A stretch of DNA of 64,000 nucleotides from Clostridium sp. BJN0001 (GTDB taxonomy: Bacteria > Bacillota > Clostridia > Clostridiales > Clostridiaceae). The position numbers and the translations under genes are program-made. Below, one piece after another: positions 16,201 through 25,519 of this stretch. Location: positions 1,427,501 through 1,491,500 of the forward strand of contig NZ_CP094971.1 of the NCBI RefSeq assembly GCF_022869825.1, in the 5' to 3' direction. Numbering within the stretch: position 1 is the stretch's first letter; each line of letters opens with the position of its first letter. The notes under the pieces are model-generated. The model worked only from the letters and a program-made list of their open reading frames with translations. It was not told the origin of the DNA and did no database searches.

Positions 16201-17666
16201 TCTATCTTGTCAAAATGTGAAATTTCAGCATTTAAGCTTCCTTCTTTTTTATTTAAATAATTAATATCTTTTCTGCAAGTTTCTAATGAATTTTTTAAAG
16301 CTTCTTTTTCTTTTTCTAAATCGATCTTTAAATTAGACTTACTTTCCTTTTGGTTTTTTATATTTTCAGCCTCTTTTTCTAAAACTTCCTTTATAGTAAA
16401 TCCTAAATTGTTAATACGAGGTGCATTATTTTCATTCTTTTTATTTAATATATCCAACTCCGTTTCATATTGTTGAAGTTCTTTTGAAGTATTTTGATAT
16501 TCTCTATGTATTTTTGCACATTCTATAATGTTTCCTTTTTTTATTAAATTTCTTTTTCTAATTTCGCTTTCAGAAATTGAATCCATTTTTCTTTTAATAG
16601 TGTCCTCTAAACTTATTATTTTATCTTTTTTTTCATAAATCTTAATAGATTCTCTTTCATAATTTAAATTTGTAATCTTATCTTTAAATAAATTTATAAG
16701 ATTTTCTAAAGATACCAATTCTTCTTCCTTATTTTTAAAATTTTGTTTTAGATATATTATTACATTTGCTACTTTATTCTTTAATGCTTCCTTTTTTTGG
16801 TTAGTATCTATAAATTCATCACAGGAAACAATTAATTTTTTAGATAACTCGTTAAACAGTTCCATCTTTGTCTTTTTATCTATATTAGCCCTATTAGATC
16901 TATATTGTTTTACATATCTATCTATTAATTCTCTGTAGTTTTGGATTCTATCTTCATCTACTTTTAACTTGTTTTCAATAGCTGGCAAAAACCATTCTCT
17001 AACTAAGCTGCTGCTATCTTTTGCCTTTGTAAAAAGTTCTGAGAGCCCTGATTCTTTGATATTTATCTTTTTAATTATATTTTCCCATTCTTTATTATTT
17101 ATTCCATATTCTTCTAGTTTATTAAAATAATTTTTAGTAGTTAATGAATTATTCATATCATAATAATTAAATTTTAAGTTTTTATCTTTTTTCAAATTCT
17201 CAAATAATTGTTTAGAATTAGAATAACTTTTTATTGTTCTTTTGCTATTTTTTTCTTCAATTACAGGTATACTTTGAATATCATATTCATTTTTTCCATT
17301 ATATTCATTAATAAAATTTATAATATCCAGCTTTTCTTTAGAGTTTTCATCTGAGGCTGATTCTTTTTTTCTAACCATCATTCCTGTTAATAAATATCCT
17401 GCTTCATCGTCCAGTTTCCATTCTATTAATATGTATGTAGGTATCGATGATGTAAAATAGCTCTCAAAGTTTCTGTCTTTTATATTTCTATATCTTTTAT
17501 TAACAAAAGGAGCTATAACCATTTGTACAAGTACAGATTTTCCACCACCATTTCTTAAATTTAGCATGGTGTTTTCTCCATCCAAATAAAAAATTTCATT
17601 ATCTATTTTCATAGTATTATTGTTATAATTTAAATTCACAAATCGTATTTTATTTATCTTACTCAT
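13281..17666 (-). CDS. jetC: Wadjet JetC: SMC-like condensin ATPase
   Basis: 1461 residues. An N-terminal ATPase half has Walker A LRNGGGKSVLV near residues 37-47. Very long coiled coils (about 270-640 and 700-1100) surround a hinge-like region, and the C-terminal half carries the signature NSGGEGFLSAFVILSSLL and the Walker B-like LIMDNPFAQTSSAHLLKPL. This is the MukB-like subunit that extrudes loops on circular DNA in Wadjet. It overlaps jetB by 8 bases (ATGAGTAA) with GGAG upstream. Walker B has Asn where SMC proteins usually have the catalytic Glu. I recall this in related loop-extruder ATPases, but have not verified it. Confidence 0.9.
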   Translation of the reverse strand: MSKINKIRFVNLNYNNNTMKIDNEIFYLDGENTMLNLRNGGGKSVLVQMVIAPFVNKRYRNIKDRNFESYFTSSIPTYILIEWKLDDEAGYLLTGMMVRKKESASDENSKEKLDIINFINEYNGKNEYDIQSIPVIEEKNSKRTIKSYSNSKQLFENLKKDKNLKFNYYDMNNSLTTKNYFNKLEEYGINNKEWENIIKKINIKESGLSELFTKAKDSSSLVREWFLPAIENKLKVDEDRIQNYRELIDRYVKQYRSNRANIDKKTKMELFNELSKKLIVSCDEFIDTNQKKEALKNKVANVIIYLKQNFKNKEEELVSLENLINLFKDKITNLNYERESIKIYEKKDKIISLEDTIKRKMDSISESEIRKRNLIKKGNIIECAKIHREYQNTSKELQQYETELDILNKKNENNAPRINNLGFTIKEVLEKEAENIKNQKESKSNLKIDLEKEKEALKNSLETCRKDINYLNKKEGSLNAEISHFDKIEKRFNEKYKESLFRNISGYFDDQNLLLIHKKLNEEDINLNKERKSIGENILSEEENLKTKESQKLRNFEKISEIKNNLKNKEEELKKAEAEIEKRKEIIKYIDFEESKVLESESIINAFDRKINLIKEEKLKLTKIFDDKTYELEKLKTGKVLDLPKDIERKLREKDINITYGMEWLKKNGCLLEDNEKFIKNNPFIPYSLIMDSKEIEILEKESLDIFTSFPISIINRKNLEDNFNNIKQKIVDLDIVKFFVSFNNKLLNEKELLKLIEDKEKETKELEEKVNEKKENIKFYEEKRNFIKYSSLTSKIYKDLEEKIKLFSNEISSLRKIEIELEKEIAETKENIKQYEKKLKILDKSIQDNIDKSKAFKELKEDYEKYKKNKLSLQVTLERLKVITLKIDKDEKRNSEIQLKITRCIDSIRFYESTEIEILKKISNFNIYREGELIKKDKEDLISEYNALTKDITSSEKELKRKIQELSKKFNEVENELNIKADKYEIKEIQYINETYDIHKELENKDEIKKEEKNYENLKEQRNKSNEALAVAKSKLEDLYRKLKERFDKEEPKEKELLISKNFKKDIEKLQIEIKETGDKKDKINKLKLRIENNLTNLSEFNDFVITESVDIAIDFNELDEYIGKLKRNLRNISDSEIIKEKNLTNLVVDIQIKDEFKKEALFKNPIQTLKSLVSSPVEFKEQLNIVVNSYKRIIEKLMVDIELIQKEEGRILDSLLEYIRDVHKNIEKIDDNSSINIGSKRLKMLSISVDSWEENKELYKARLKEYIDSIRNQALEVLEKNEDIEDIISNKINIYKLYDEVVGIGSVNIKLYKIEEDKQRQITWDEVSKNSGGEGFLSAFVILSSLLSYMRKNETDIFTRKESGKVLIMDNPFAQTSSAHLLKPLIDIAKKSNTQLVCLTGLGGDSIYNRFDNIYVFNLIPSKLKSGIKILKSEHIKGEEEKEVIVAARFKIEEQTKLF

Positions 17667-18375
17667 CTATATCTTCTCCTAAAGCTTCCAATACTCTTTT
17701 ATAATTATTTCTATTTAAAAGATTCCAATCCATAAAACTATCAAGTTTTTTAGTAGTCTTAATCATATCATCACTTTTTATATAATAAATTAGCCCTTGC
17801 TCATCCAAAAAATCTAAAATAGTATTTATAAACCCTTCTTTAGTTGTTTTTGATGTAGTTTTTTTATCACTGCTTTTTAAAGCTTCAAATCTTTCGAGTA
17901 TATTTTCAAAAGCTATTCCACTTTCTGAAACATTTGCATTATTAATAGCTCTTTGTGCACCATCATTAAGTCTATCTGTAATTATATTTAAAAATTCTCC
18001 AACTTTCATATATTCTCTTGACTTACTTGTAATTCCCTGTGAACCGTAAAATTCAACTAAAAGAGTTAAAATTACAAATTGAGATAAATAATAATCTTTA
18101 TCATTTGCCGAGGACTTACACAATATTTTTTTAAGCTCCCCTTTTGAATACCCTAGAAAATCATTATCCTCTTTTGGTATAAGATAAATTACTCCTCCAT
18201 ATTTTTTAACATAACATTCTGAAGCTTCCCCAAGCTCTTTAACTAATTGCGTTACATTTTCATTTTCCGAGTAACTTTTATAAAGTTCTCCTTCTTCTTC
18301 TTTCAACTCTCCATGTTTTAATATATAATAAAATATTTTGTTACTAATCTTAATTTCTTCAGTTGTGTATGACAT
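17659..18375 (-). CDS. jetB: Wadjet JetB: MukE-like winged-helix subunit
   Basis: 238 residues, soluble and mostly helical, with a winged-helix-like N-terminus (YYILKHGELKEEEGELY) and a C-terminal segment LDFLDEQGLIYYIKSDDMIKTTKKLDSFM. Size, and position between JetA and JetC, identify it as the MukE-like dimer that bridges the kleisin and the SMC. The ATG overlaps the jetA stop (TAATG) with GGAGGG upstream, so translation is coupled. Assignment is by operon context plus general character. Confidence 0.85.
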   Translation of the reverse strand: MSYTTEEIKISNKIFYYILKHGELKEEEGELYKSYSENENVTQLVKELGEASECYVKKYGGVIYLIPKEDNDFLGYSKGELKKILCKSSANDKDYYLSQFVILTLLVEFYGSQGITSKSREYMKVGEFLNIITDRLNDGAQRAINNANVSESGIAFENILERFEALKSSDKKTTSKTTKEGFINTILDFLDEQGLIYYIKSDDMIKTTKKLDSFMDWNLLNRNNYKRVLEALGEDIDE

Positions 18376-20000
18376 TATATCCTTAGCCCTCCTTCTTTTA
18401 TAATTTCAAAAGAAACATCTGAGCATAAAAAATTTTTCGTATCTCCAAGTTCATTTCTAAGCCCTTCTAATTTAACATCATCACCATTTAAAATTTTACA
18501 AGCTTTTATTTTTGATATTCTTTTTAAACTTTTATTTTTATCTATAATTTCTAAAATACTTTTGTTAAGTTGAAACTCAATTTCTCCAGTTTCAACAGCA
18601 TTTTTTCGCTCGTTTCTTATTTCTGATATATCTATAATTCTATTTTTTAACATTTCAATAATAACTTCTCTAAATATTTCAACTGTAGGAATTAATGTGT
18701 TTAATAATATAGTGCTTTCTTTAATTAATGAATTAATTTCCTTTAAAGAAATTTTTTTTCTCTCTACTGAAAGTTCTAAAATTATTTGTATAACCCCTTT
18801 GTACTTTTCTAATCTTTCTAATTTTCTTTTCTTTTCAGCTTCAACAAATCCCTCTTCATCAAAATCAAGTTCTATATCCTCTTCTATCTCATTTTTCCTA
18901 ATATTTTTTTGATACTCTAAAGATTTGTTTATGTTATAAATTTTTTTTGGTTTCATTCTAAAAAGTGGTCTTAAAAATATATCAATGTTCTCTATTTTTT
19001 CTGGATTATTTAATATTTTCTCATAAACCTCACTTCTAAAATTAAACCTCTCAATCAAAGACATTTTTGAAATATTTTCTAGTTCTTTTTCATAAACCTC
19101 TTTTAGATCAAAATGTTTCTTTAAAACCATTTGATCTTCATCAATAGTCCTACTTAAATAATGCTCTATTATTTTTAAATTGTTGAGATTTTCTTTTTCT
19201 TCACTATTTAATTCCTTTATATGTATATCGTGTTCAATGAACTCATTTATTTTTTCGTTTACCATTGTCCTATGAATTATAAATTTCTTTTTTGTGCTAC
19301 TTAAAAGATCTAAAGTTCCTTCCATCATTGATTTATAATTTTCTGTTGAATATGCAAGTGGATTTTCTTTGATTTTTCTGATAGTTTCTTCCATTTTCTG
19401 TACTCTTACTCTAAGCATATTAAATATATTTTTAATATCATTTACTGCTTTATCATAAGAAGCTTTATCTAAATGCATTTTAAATACAATTTCATGTATG
19501 GTAATTTTTAAATTTTCTTCTATTTCTAAAGTAGATAAAATTAAAGAATATCCATCCTCAGTTAAAGAATAAGATACCCTTCTTATGCCTTCTACATATT
19601 CCATTTTATTTTTAATAAAGCTTATATTTATATCTTCATATTCTCCTATTTTAAAATTATAAGCTTTAAAATACATTGCTTTTCCTTCGTTACATAATAT
19701 AGTATTAACAATAAATTCTGCTAATTCCTTGCACTCTTTATAAATAATTGACTTTTTAAAATGAAGATTATTTACTTCATCAATAAATGTACCTATATGG
19801 TCAATAGTACATATCTCTTCTTTTAAAGATTGTTCCATTATATATAACAGTACTGCAAATATTAAATTATCTTGCTCATACCCGTCTTCAAAGCCATACT
19901 TTTTCCAAGTACCTTTAGCTATACTGTTTCTAAAAAGTAGAGCATATGCTCCAATTTTCTTCATTCGTATATGCTGCACATCTAAAAAACTAAAATTCAT
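18375..20000 (-). CDS. jetA: Wadjet JetA: MukF/kleisin-like subunit
   Basis: 541 residues from ATG 20000, chosen because AGGAGG lies just before it (an in-frame ATG 15 bases upstream has no site). The protein starts with SFLDVQHIRMKKIGAYALLFRNSIAKGTWKKYGFEDGYEQDN, which I recall as the JetA family (formerly DUF5716). A helical middle follows, then an acidic linker (EEDIELDFDEEGF) and a C-terminal winged-helix-like part. It would act as the kleisin linking the two JetC heads. Which Wadjet type it belongs to (II or III) I cannot settle from memory. Confidence 0.87.
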   Translation of the reverse strand: MNFSFLDVQHIRMKKIGAYALLFRNSIAKGTWKKYGFEDGYEQDNLIFAVLLYIMEQSLKEEICTIDHIGTFIDEVNNLHFKKSIIYKECKELAEFIVNTILCNEGKAMYFKAYNFKIGEYEDINISFIKNKMEYVEGIRRVSYSLTEDGYSLILSTLEIEENLKITIHEIVFKMHLDKASYDKAVNDIKNIFNMLRVRVQKMEETIRKIKENPLAYSTENYKSMMEGTLDLLSSTKKKFIIHRTMVNEKINEFIEHDIHIKELNSEEKENLNNLKIIEHYLSRTIDEDQMVLKKHFDLKEVYEKELENISKMSLIERFNFRSEVYEKILNNPEKIENIDIFLRPLFRMKPKKIYNINKSLEYQKNIRKNEIEEDIELDFDEEGFVEAEKKRKLERLEKYKGVIQIILELSVERKKISLKEINSLIKESTILLNTLIPTVEIFREVIIEMLKNRIIDISEIRNERKNAVETGEIEFQLNKSILEIIDKNKSLKRISKIKACKILNGDDVKLEGLRNELGDTKNFLCSDVSFEIIKEGGLRI

Positions 20001-20034
20001 TTTTTCCTCCTGCATAAGACATTAAAATTTCATT

Positions 20035-21048
20035 TCATAATTTTAAATCTGTAATATTTACTATTTCTTGTGGTATAAAAAAACCATCCTTTAATATTTT
20101 TTCTATTTGTAATCTGTAATTATTATCAAATTCTCTTAAAAATATTTCGTTAATATGTTTATTCTGTCCTTCTTTAGTTTTAGGTAGAGAAATTTCTTCT
20201 TCTTTTGCCTTATCAATCATTTTCTTATATCCATTTACAAAAGGAGTTATATTATACTCTTTGCTAAATAATTTAAATAAACTTTCATATATAATTATTC
20301 CTTCATAGTCTAAATCACCAAAGTACAAAATTCTATTTTTACCGTTTGATACATAATCCTCAACAGATATTTTATAATCTTTGAAAGCCTTATTTATATT
20401 CTTGCCTCCACCATATATAAGTGTACTTATATATTCCCCCAATATCTTTTTTCCTCCAGAAATCAAATGTCTTCTCATAGTATAATAAGTATCCTTATTT
20501 TCCAATATTAAAATCTTTTGAGGAACTTCTTTTGATTTTGAATAATAAGCTAAAGGTTCAGAAGTATCATAATAATTTAAATAGCTTAATTCTAAGCCTA
20601 AATTTTTTACAATAGTCTTTCCACCTTCCTTTTGCAGAAACTTTTCTCTTCTCCATATCTGAAAAGATCTTTCATTCATAGAAACAGTTTCACTTAATAG
20701 TTCCTCTTTATTATTAAGAAAATCACTTAACATAAGAATATATTTTCTATGTTCTTCATATTTATTTAGGTGATTTTTGTAATATTCAATGCTTAATTTA
20801 GGCGAAAGCTTATAGTATATTTCATCCTTTATATCGCTTTTATCTTCTTTTTTGTTTAGTATTCTGTATTTTTTGTATAATGTTGGATTTTTACCATTTC
20901 CGCCGCTGCTTTTTACAGGTATGATTTTGTTTTCTTCTAATAAATTTATAACTATATTAACTAATTCTTCATAATTTTCTGTTTTGTATGTTTTTTCTAT
21001 TTCTTCTAAATTTATAATTTTATTGTTATTATTTAAAAATAGTTTCAT
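20035..21048 (-). CDS. jetD: Wadjet JetD: Toprim-type nuclease
   Basis: 337 residues. The N-terminal and middle parts are helical with a winged-helix flavour (SMNERSFQIWRREKFL). The C-terminal Toprim fold contains ILYFGDLDYEGIIIYESLF, where GDxD is the metal-binding signature, preceded by KILILENKDTY with the Toprim glutamate. JetD is the topoisomerase VI-like endonuclease that cuts circular DNA after loop extrusion stalls. It is the first gene of the operon. All four expected genes are present and intact, so the system looks functional. Confidence 0.9.
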   Translation of the reverse strand: MKLFLNNNNKIINLEEIEKTYKTENYEELVNIVINLLEENKIIPVKSSGGNGKNPTLYKKYRILNKKEDKSDIKDEIYYKLSPKLSIEYYKNHLNKYEEHRKYILMLSDFLNNKEELLSETVSMNERSFQIWRREKFLQKEGGKTIVKNLGLELSYLNYYDTSEPLAYYSKSKEVPQKILILENKDTYYTMRRHLISGGKKILGEYISTLIYGGGKNINKAFKDYKISVEDYVSNGKNRILYFGDLDYEGIIIYESLFKLFSKEYNITPFVNGYKKMIDKAKEEEISLPKTKEGQNKHINEIFLREFDNNYRLQIEKILKDGFFIPQEIVNITDLKL

Positions 21049-21140
21049 TTTTATTCATCCACATCCTAAATTTTTATATATAAAAATTTTTTTCAAATCC
21101 CATTTTACAATTATTTTCTTTTCTAATTGTATTTTATACT

Positions 21141-21170
21141 ATAATATAAAATTTTTCTATATTGATACAA
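21141..21170 (-). promoter_or_regulatory. Candidate sigma-A promoter of the Wadjet operon
   Basis: TTGTAT (21165-21170) and TATTAT (21141-21146) on the minus strand with an 18-base spacer. The leader to jetD is about 90 bases and AT-rich, with no other clear feature. Confidence 0.4.
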
Positions 21171-21220
21171 TAATATCAGTACCAAAGAGTAAATATATAC
21201 TTCTAATTTCATAATCATGC

Positions 21221-22260
21221 CTAATCAATTCTGCCAGAGATAATAGCATTTTTTAAATCAATATATGATTCATAAGCCGATGCAGTACCTTGTAGATAGC
21301 CACTTTGCTAAGCTTCACTTTTTTTAATATCATTTCTCTTCAATATTTTAGAAAGTTTTTCAACGTTTATACCATTATTATTTCTGACAATATAAATATC
21401 ATCACTTTTTTCAAATTCATCTAATAACTGTGAATAGTGTGTTGAGAATATTATAGTTGCACCTTTAGGATTAACTTTCTCATTCATAAAAAATCGGATT
21501 AATATAGAAATAATTTTTCTATTAAAATGATTTTCTAATTCATCAACAATCAGATAACCTCCATTATTAAAAGCTAACATAGCATTTAATAATACATTTA
21601 TTCCTTTTATAGTTTCAGAAGATAGATAATTATTTAGTTCCATTGGATTATGCAAAATAATTTCTTCCTTTTTTTGAATTTTAATTTGATCTCTAATATA
21701 AAACTATGAATTATGTTTTTTATTTAAGGAAATAATAATGCTAACACTTCCATCAAAAATTCTTCATCTGCATTTCTTATTTGAGCTGAATTCAATTTTT
21801 CAAATTCAAAAAGACTTTTTTTAGTTTTTGCTGTTCTTAAGTTTTTTCTCCAAAGTTTTTCTTCTTTAATTATATATTTATTTTCAACATTTTGGGGTTT
21901 GTCATCTTTTTTTACAACAGTTTCTAATTTATTTATATAATTTTCTTCTGAATAAAAATATGTCTCAAATATCACTTCATCCTCATAATTTATTCCATTT
22001 AAAATATCGTTGTAAACAATTTTATTGATTGGTTCATTATTTAACATATTAATTACAAAAGATATAACTTTTAGAATTGACGTTTTTCCTGACGCATTAA
22101 TTCCTATTAATGCAATAACATTATTAATATAAATATTAGAAAACAATTTATATAACATTTCATTTTTTTTAGAACCAACACGTTGTTCTGCAAAAAAGTC
22201 TATTTCAAGTTCATCTTTAAAAAGTTTTAAACCTTTAATTTTGATTTTTAGTAACTTCAT
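21221..22260 (-). pseudogene. Decayed AAA15-family (OLD/RecF-like) ATPase gene
   Basis: An N-terminal piece (21724-22260) has KIKIKGLKLFKDELEIDFFAEQR and Walker A GINASGKT. After an in-frame TAA and a reading-frame change, the frame resumes (21308-about 21700) with LHNPMELNNYLSSETIKGIN, the Walker B-like GGYLIVDELENHFN and IIFSTHYSQLLDEF. A second in-frame TAG at 21308 interrupts the normal family C-terminus, which continues as GYLQGTASAYESYIDLKNAI to 21221. The middle of the protein is largely missing. At least two lesions plus a deletion make it non-functional. Such ATPases are often defence or abortive-infection proteins. Confidence 0.8.
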
Positions 22261-22418
22261 TTTTGCTTATCTTTATATTTTCAGATAATTCTATTTTACC
22301 TAAGTCCCTGTAGTTGCCTTTTCATTGAAAATTTTGTTTTAATCAAATTTACCATGCTTTTAAAACCAAAAACTCTTAAAATTTTTTCTAATTTATTGTT
22401 AATATACCCTATAATAAA

Positions 22419-22457
22419 AGTATAACTGGAAATAAAAATCAAATTTCCAGTTATACT
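22419..22457 (-). terminator. Terminator of topB
   Basis: 15-bp perfect stem (AGTATAACTGGAAAT and its complement) with a nine-base loop, followed leftward by TTTTATTATA. It lies 27 bases after the topB stop. The rest of 22261-22483 shows no gene. Confidence 0.75.
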
Positions 22458-22483
22458 AAATTTAAAATATTTAATTTAAAAAA

Positions 22484-24679
22484 TTACTTCTTATCAAAAT
22501 TCATATTGCCAAGTAAAGCTGCAAATGGATTATTCATAGGCTCTTCAGCTTCCTTTTTCATTTTTCTCATTATTTTATTTACTTCTCTTTTATTAACTTT
22601 TCCTTTTTTATCAAATCTCTTTTCAAATACTGAAGCTTTTTCTCTAAAATTGCAACTTTTTTCTGTACAAACGTATATTTTTCCATCTCCGTGTCCACGA
22701 ATCTCAAGTTTCTTTTTACATTCAGGACATCTTGCATTTGTTAGCCTTGATACACTTTCTTTATATCCACAATTTCTATCAGGACATACATTCATTACTC
22801 CATGTTTTGTTTTTACTTCTAAAAGATACTGACCGCAATTTGGACATTTCTTTCCTGTTTTATTATCATGAACAAATTTATTATCTGTGCATTTTACATC
22901 TTCAACAAGTGCTACTGAATAATTTCTCATCTCTTTTACAAAAGCATGATCATCTTCTCTTCCTTTTGATATTTCATCAAGCTTTTTCTCCCAGTTAGCT
23001 GTTAAAAGAGGTGATTTTAAATCTTTTGGTACTAAATTAATAAGCTGTTTTCCTTTTGAAGTTGGAATTATATCCTTACCACTTTTTTCTATAACATATG
23101 AATTAAAAAGCTTTTCTATAATATCAGCTCTTGTTGCAACAGTTCCAAGTCCACCTGTTTCTCCAAGAGTTTTTGCTGCTTCTTTATTTATGTTCATTAC
23201 TTTATGAGGATTTTCCATAGCTGATAATAAAGTTGCCTCTGTAAATCTTGCAGGAGGATTTGTATGACATGTCTTTAGCTTTACATTTTGAATCTTTATC
23301 TCATCTTTTTCATTAATTTGAGGAAGAATCTGATTTTTTATATCGCTGTCATCTTTATTTTCATCATTTATTCTATCATATACTTTTTTATAACCTTTTA
23401 ACTTTATTGTTTTTCCTTTAGCAACAAGCTTATGACCTGAAACTTCAGCTTCTATCTTTATTTCTGTATATTCAGATGGAGGAAGAAGCATACTTAAAAA
23501 TCTTTTTACAACTAAATCATAAATTTTTCTCTCTTCAGATGATAATGATGCAAGATTTGGTCTCTCTTCTGTTGGAATTATAGCATGGTGATCACTTACC
23601 TTACTATTATTAACAAAACGATTATTTCCTTTTATGCTTTTAGATAATATCTCTTCTGCATATTTTCTATACTCTCCTGTAGAAACAGCTTTTAACCTAT
23701 CTTTTAATGTTGATACTACATCTGTTGTTATATATCTTGAATCTGTTCTTGGATAAGTTAATATCTTATAATTTTCATAGAGCCTCTGCATTATATTAAG
23801 TGTCTGTTTTGCAGAATATCCATAAATTTTATTTGCATCTCTTTGAAGTTCTGTTAAATCATAAAGTGCAGGTGAATATTTTTTCTTTTCAGATTTATGA
23901 ACTTTTGTAATTACAGCCTCTTTATTTTTAAGAGAGGATGCTATTTTTTCTGCATTTTCCTTATTAAAAATTCTTATATTATTATCTTTATTTATAAATG
24001 ATAGAGTGAATTTATCAGAAAAAGCATCTATTGTGTAAAATGGTACTGGCTTAAAGTTTTTTATTTCTTCTTCCCTTTTTACTATCATATATAATGTAGG
24101 AGACTGCACTCTTCCTGCGGAAAGCTGTGCATTATACTTACATGTAAGTGCTCTTGTAACATTAAGCCCTACAAGCCAGTCTGCTTCTGCTCTACATACT
24201 GCAGCTTTATATAAATTATCATAATCTTTTCCTGGTTTTAAATTATTAAACCCGTCTAAAATTGCTTTTTTAGTCTGAGAAGAAATCCATAATCTTTTAA
24301 ATGGCTTTTTAACTCCTGATTTTTCTAAAATCCATCTTGCAACTAACTCTCCTTCTCTTCCAGCATCTGTTGCAATTACTATTTCTTTTATGTCTTGACG
24401 TATAAGAAGTTTTTTTACTATGCTATATTGTTTAGATGTTTTTTTAAGGACTATTAATTTCATATGCTTTGGTAGCATAGGTAAAGTATCCATCTTCCAT
24501 TCCTTATATTTATTATCGTATCCTTCAGGATCCATAAGTCCTACTAAATGTCCCATTGCCCATGTTACTACATATTTTGAGCCTTCAATATATGCTCCTT
24601 TATTTTCCCTGCATCCTAATACTTTTGCAAGTTCTCTTCCTACACTCGGTTTTTCTGCTAATACAAGAATTTTACTCAT
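22484..24679 (-). CDS. topB: DNA topoisomerase III (type IA)
   Basis: 731 residues, the usual Firmicutes TopB length. The N-terminal Toprim domain begins KILVLAEKPSVGRELAKVLG and contains ATDAGREGELVARWI. The central gate includes QLSAGRVQSPTL and the active-site tyrosine in ILTYPRTDSRYI. The C-terminal region carries two CxxC-type zinc-finger segments (CPNCGQYLL and CPECKKKL). It decatenates replication and recombination intermediates by passing single strands. GAGAGGAAG precedes the ATG. It follows a Sel1 gene by 27 bases and may be co-transcribed with it. Confidence 0.96.
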   Translation of the reverse strand: MSKILVLAEKPSVGRELAKVLGCRENKGAYIEGSKYVVTWAMGHLVGLMDPEGYDNKYKEWKMDTLPMLPKHMKLIVLKKTSKQYSIVKKLLIRQDIKEIVIATDAGREGELVARWILEKSGVKKPFKRLWISSQTKKAILDGFNNLKPGKDYDNLYKAAVCRAEADWLVGLNVTRALTCKYNAQLSAGRVQSPTLYMIVKREEEIKNFKPVPFYTIDAFSDKFTLSFINKDNNIRIFNKENAEKIASSLKNKEAVITKVHKSEKKKYSPALYDLTELQRDANKIYGYSAKQTLNIMQRLYENYKILTYPRTDSRYITTDVVSTLKDRLKAVSTGEYRKYAEEILSKSIKGNNRFVNNSKVSDHHAIIPTEERPNLASLSSEERKIYDLVVKRFLSMLLPPSEYTEIKIEAEVSGHKLVAKGKTIKLKGYKKVYDRINDENKDDSDIKNQILPQINEKDEIKIQNVKLKTCHTNPPARFTEATLLSAMENPHKVMNINKEAAKTLGETGGLGTVATRADIIEKLFNSYVIEKSGKDIIPTSKGKQLINLVPKDLKSPLLTANWEKKLDEISKGREDDHAFVKEMRNYSVALVEDVKCTDNKFVHDNKTGKKCPNCGQYLLEVKTKHGVMNVCPDRNCGYKESVSRLTNARCPECKKKLEIRGHGDGKIYVCTEKSCNFREKASVFEKRFDKKGKVNKREVNKIMRKMKKEAEEPMNNPFAALLGNMNFDKK

Positions 24680-24706
24680 TCTTTACTTCCTCTCTGAATT
24701 TATATA

Positions 24707-25501
24707 TTAAAATTTTTCCTTTAGAATATTCTCTGCTTCAATTATTCCACTTTTAGCTGCTTTTTTATATAATTCATATGATTTTCTTAAGTTCTTTTCT
24801 GTTCCATACCCATAATAATACATTGTTGCAAGATTAAACTCTGCATATGGATATTCAGAATCTGAAGCTTTCTTATAATAAAGAAATGCTTTTTCATAAG
24901 ACTTTTCTATGCCAAGTCCATTTTCATATAAATATCCTAATGTATTTTGCGCTTTACAGTAACCTGAATCTGCAGATTTTTTATGATAAAAAAATGCTTT
25001 TTCATAAGAAATCTGAACTCCATTACCGTTTAAATACATATTACCAATATTATACTCTGAAAAATAATCACCTTTTTCACTGGCTTTTTTAAACCACTTT
25101 AGAGCTTCTTTATAATCTTTTTTAACTCCTTGACCATCTTCATACATACAGCCTAAATTACACTGTGCCTCAGTTACATCATTTACTGCTGCTTTATAAA
25201 ACCATTTAAAAGCCTCTTCATAATTTTGCTCAGCTCCATAGCCACAGTAATACATATCTCCAAGGTTATACTGTGCTGTTTTAAAACCGTCTACAGCTGC
25301 TCTTTTATACCATTTAAAGGCTTCATTATAATTTTTTTTGCCATCATATCCAGTATAATATCTATCTCCAAGTTCATTTTGAGCGTATATATTCCCTGCT
25401 GAAGCATACTTCTTTAATGCACTATCACTCATGGTGTCAAAGTTATTGTCTAAATTAATTAAACTATCCTTCACCTTCTTTATATCTATAATGTTACTCA
25501 T
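24707..25501 (-). CDS. Sel1-repeat protein
   Basis: 264 residues built from about six 36-residue Sel1 (TPR-like) repeats, each with the AQYNLGDMYYCGYGxxxNYEEAFKWFYKAA pattern, forming a curved helical scaffold for protein binding. No signal peptide or membrane segment, so it is probably cytoplasmic. GGGGGAG lies upstream of the ATG. It sits between a hydrolase gene and topB, all leftward. The binding partner cannot be predicted. Confidence 0.9.
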   Translation of the reverse strand: MSNIIDIKKVKDSLINLDNNFDTMSDSALKKYASAGNIYAQNELGDRYYTGYDGKKNYNEAFKWYKRAAVDGFKTAQYNLGDMYYCGYGAEQNYEEAFKWFYKAAVNDVTEAQCNLGCMYEDGQGVKKDYKEALKWFKKASEKGDYFSEYNIGNMYLNGNGVQISYEKAFFYHKKSADSGYCKAQNTLGYLYENGLGIEKSYEKAFLYYKKASDSEYPYAEFNLATMYYYGYGTEKNLRKSYELYKKAAKSGIIEAENILKEKF

Positions 25502-25519
25502 TTTTAACTCCCCCTAGAT

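Noticed and set aside
21308..21655. Small intact ATPase gene
   Set aside because: Sequence on both sides continues the same protein family across a stop and a frame change, so it is a pseudogene fragment.
22506..22998. Rightward frames of about 88-108 residues inside topB
   Set aside because: They lie opposite the topB coding strand, have no ribosome binding sites, and are hydrophobic in the way typical of antisense frames in AT-rich genes.
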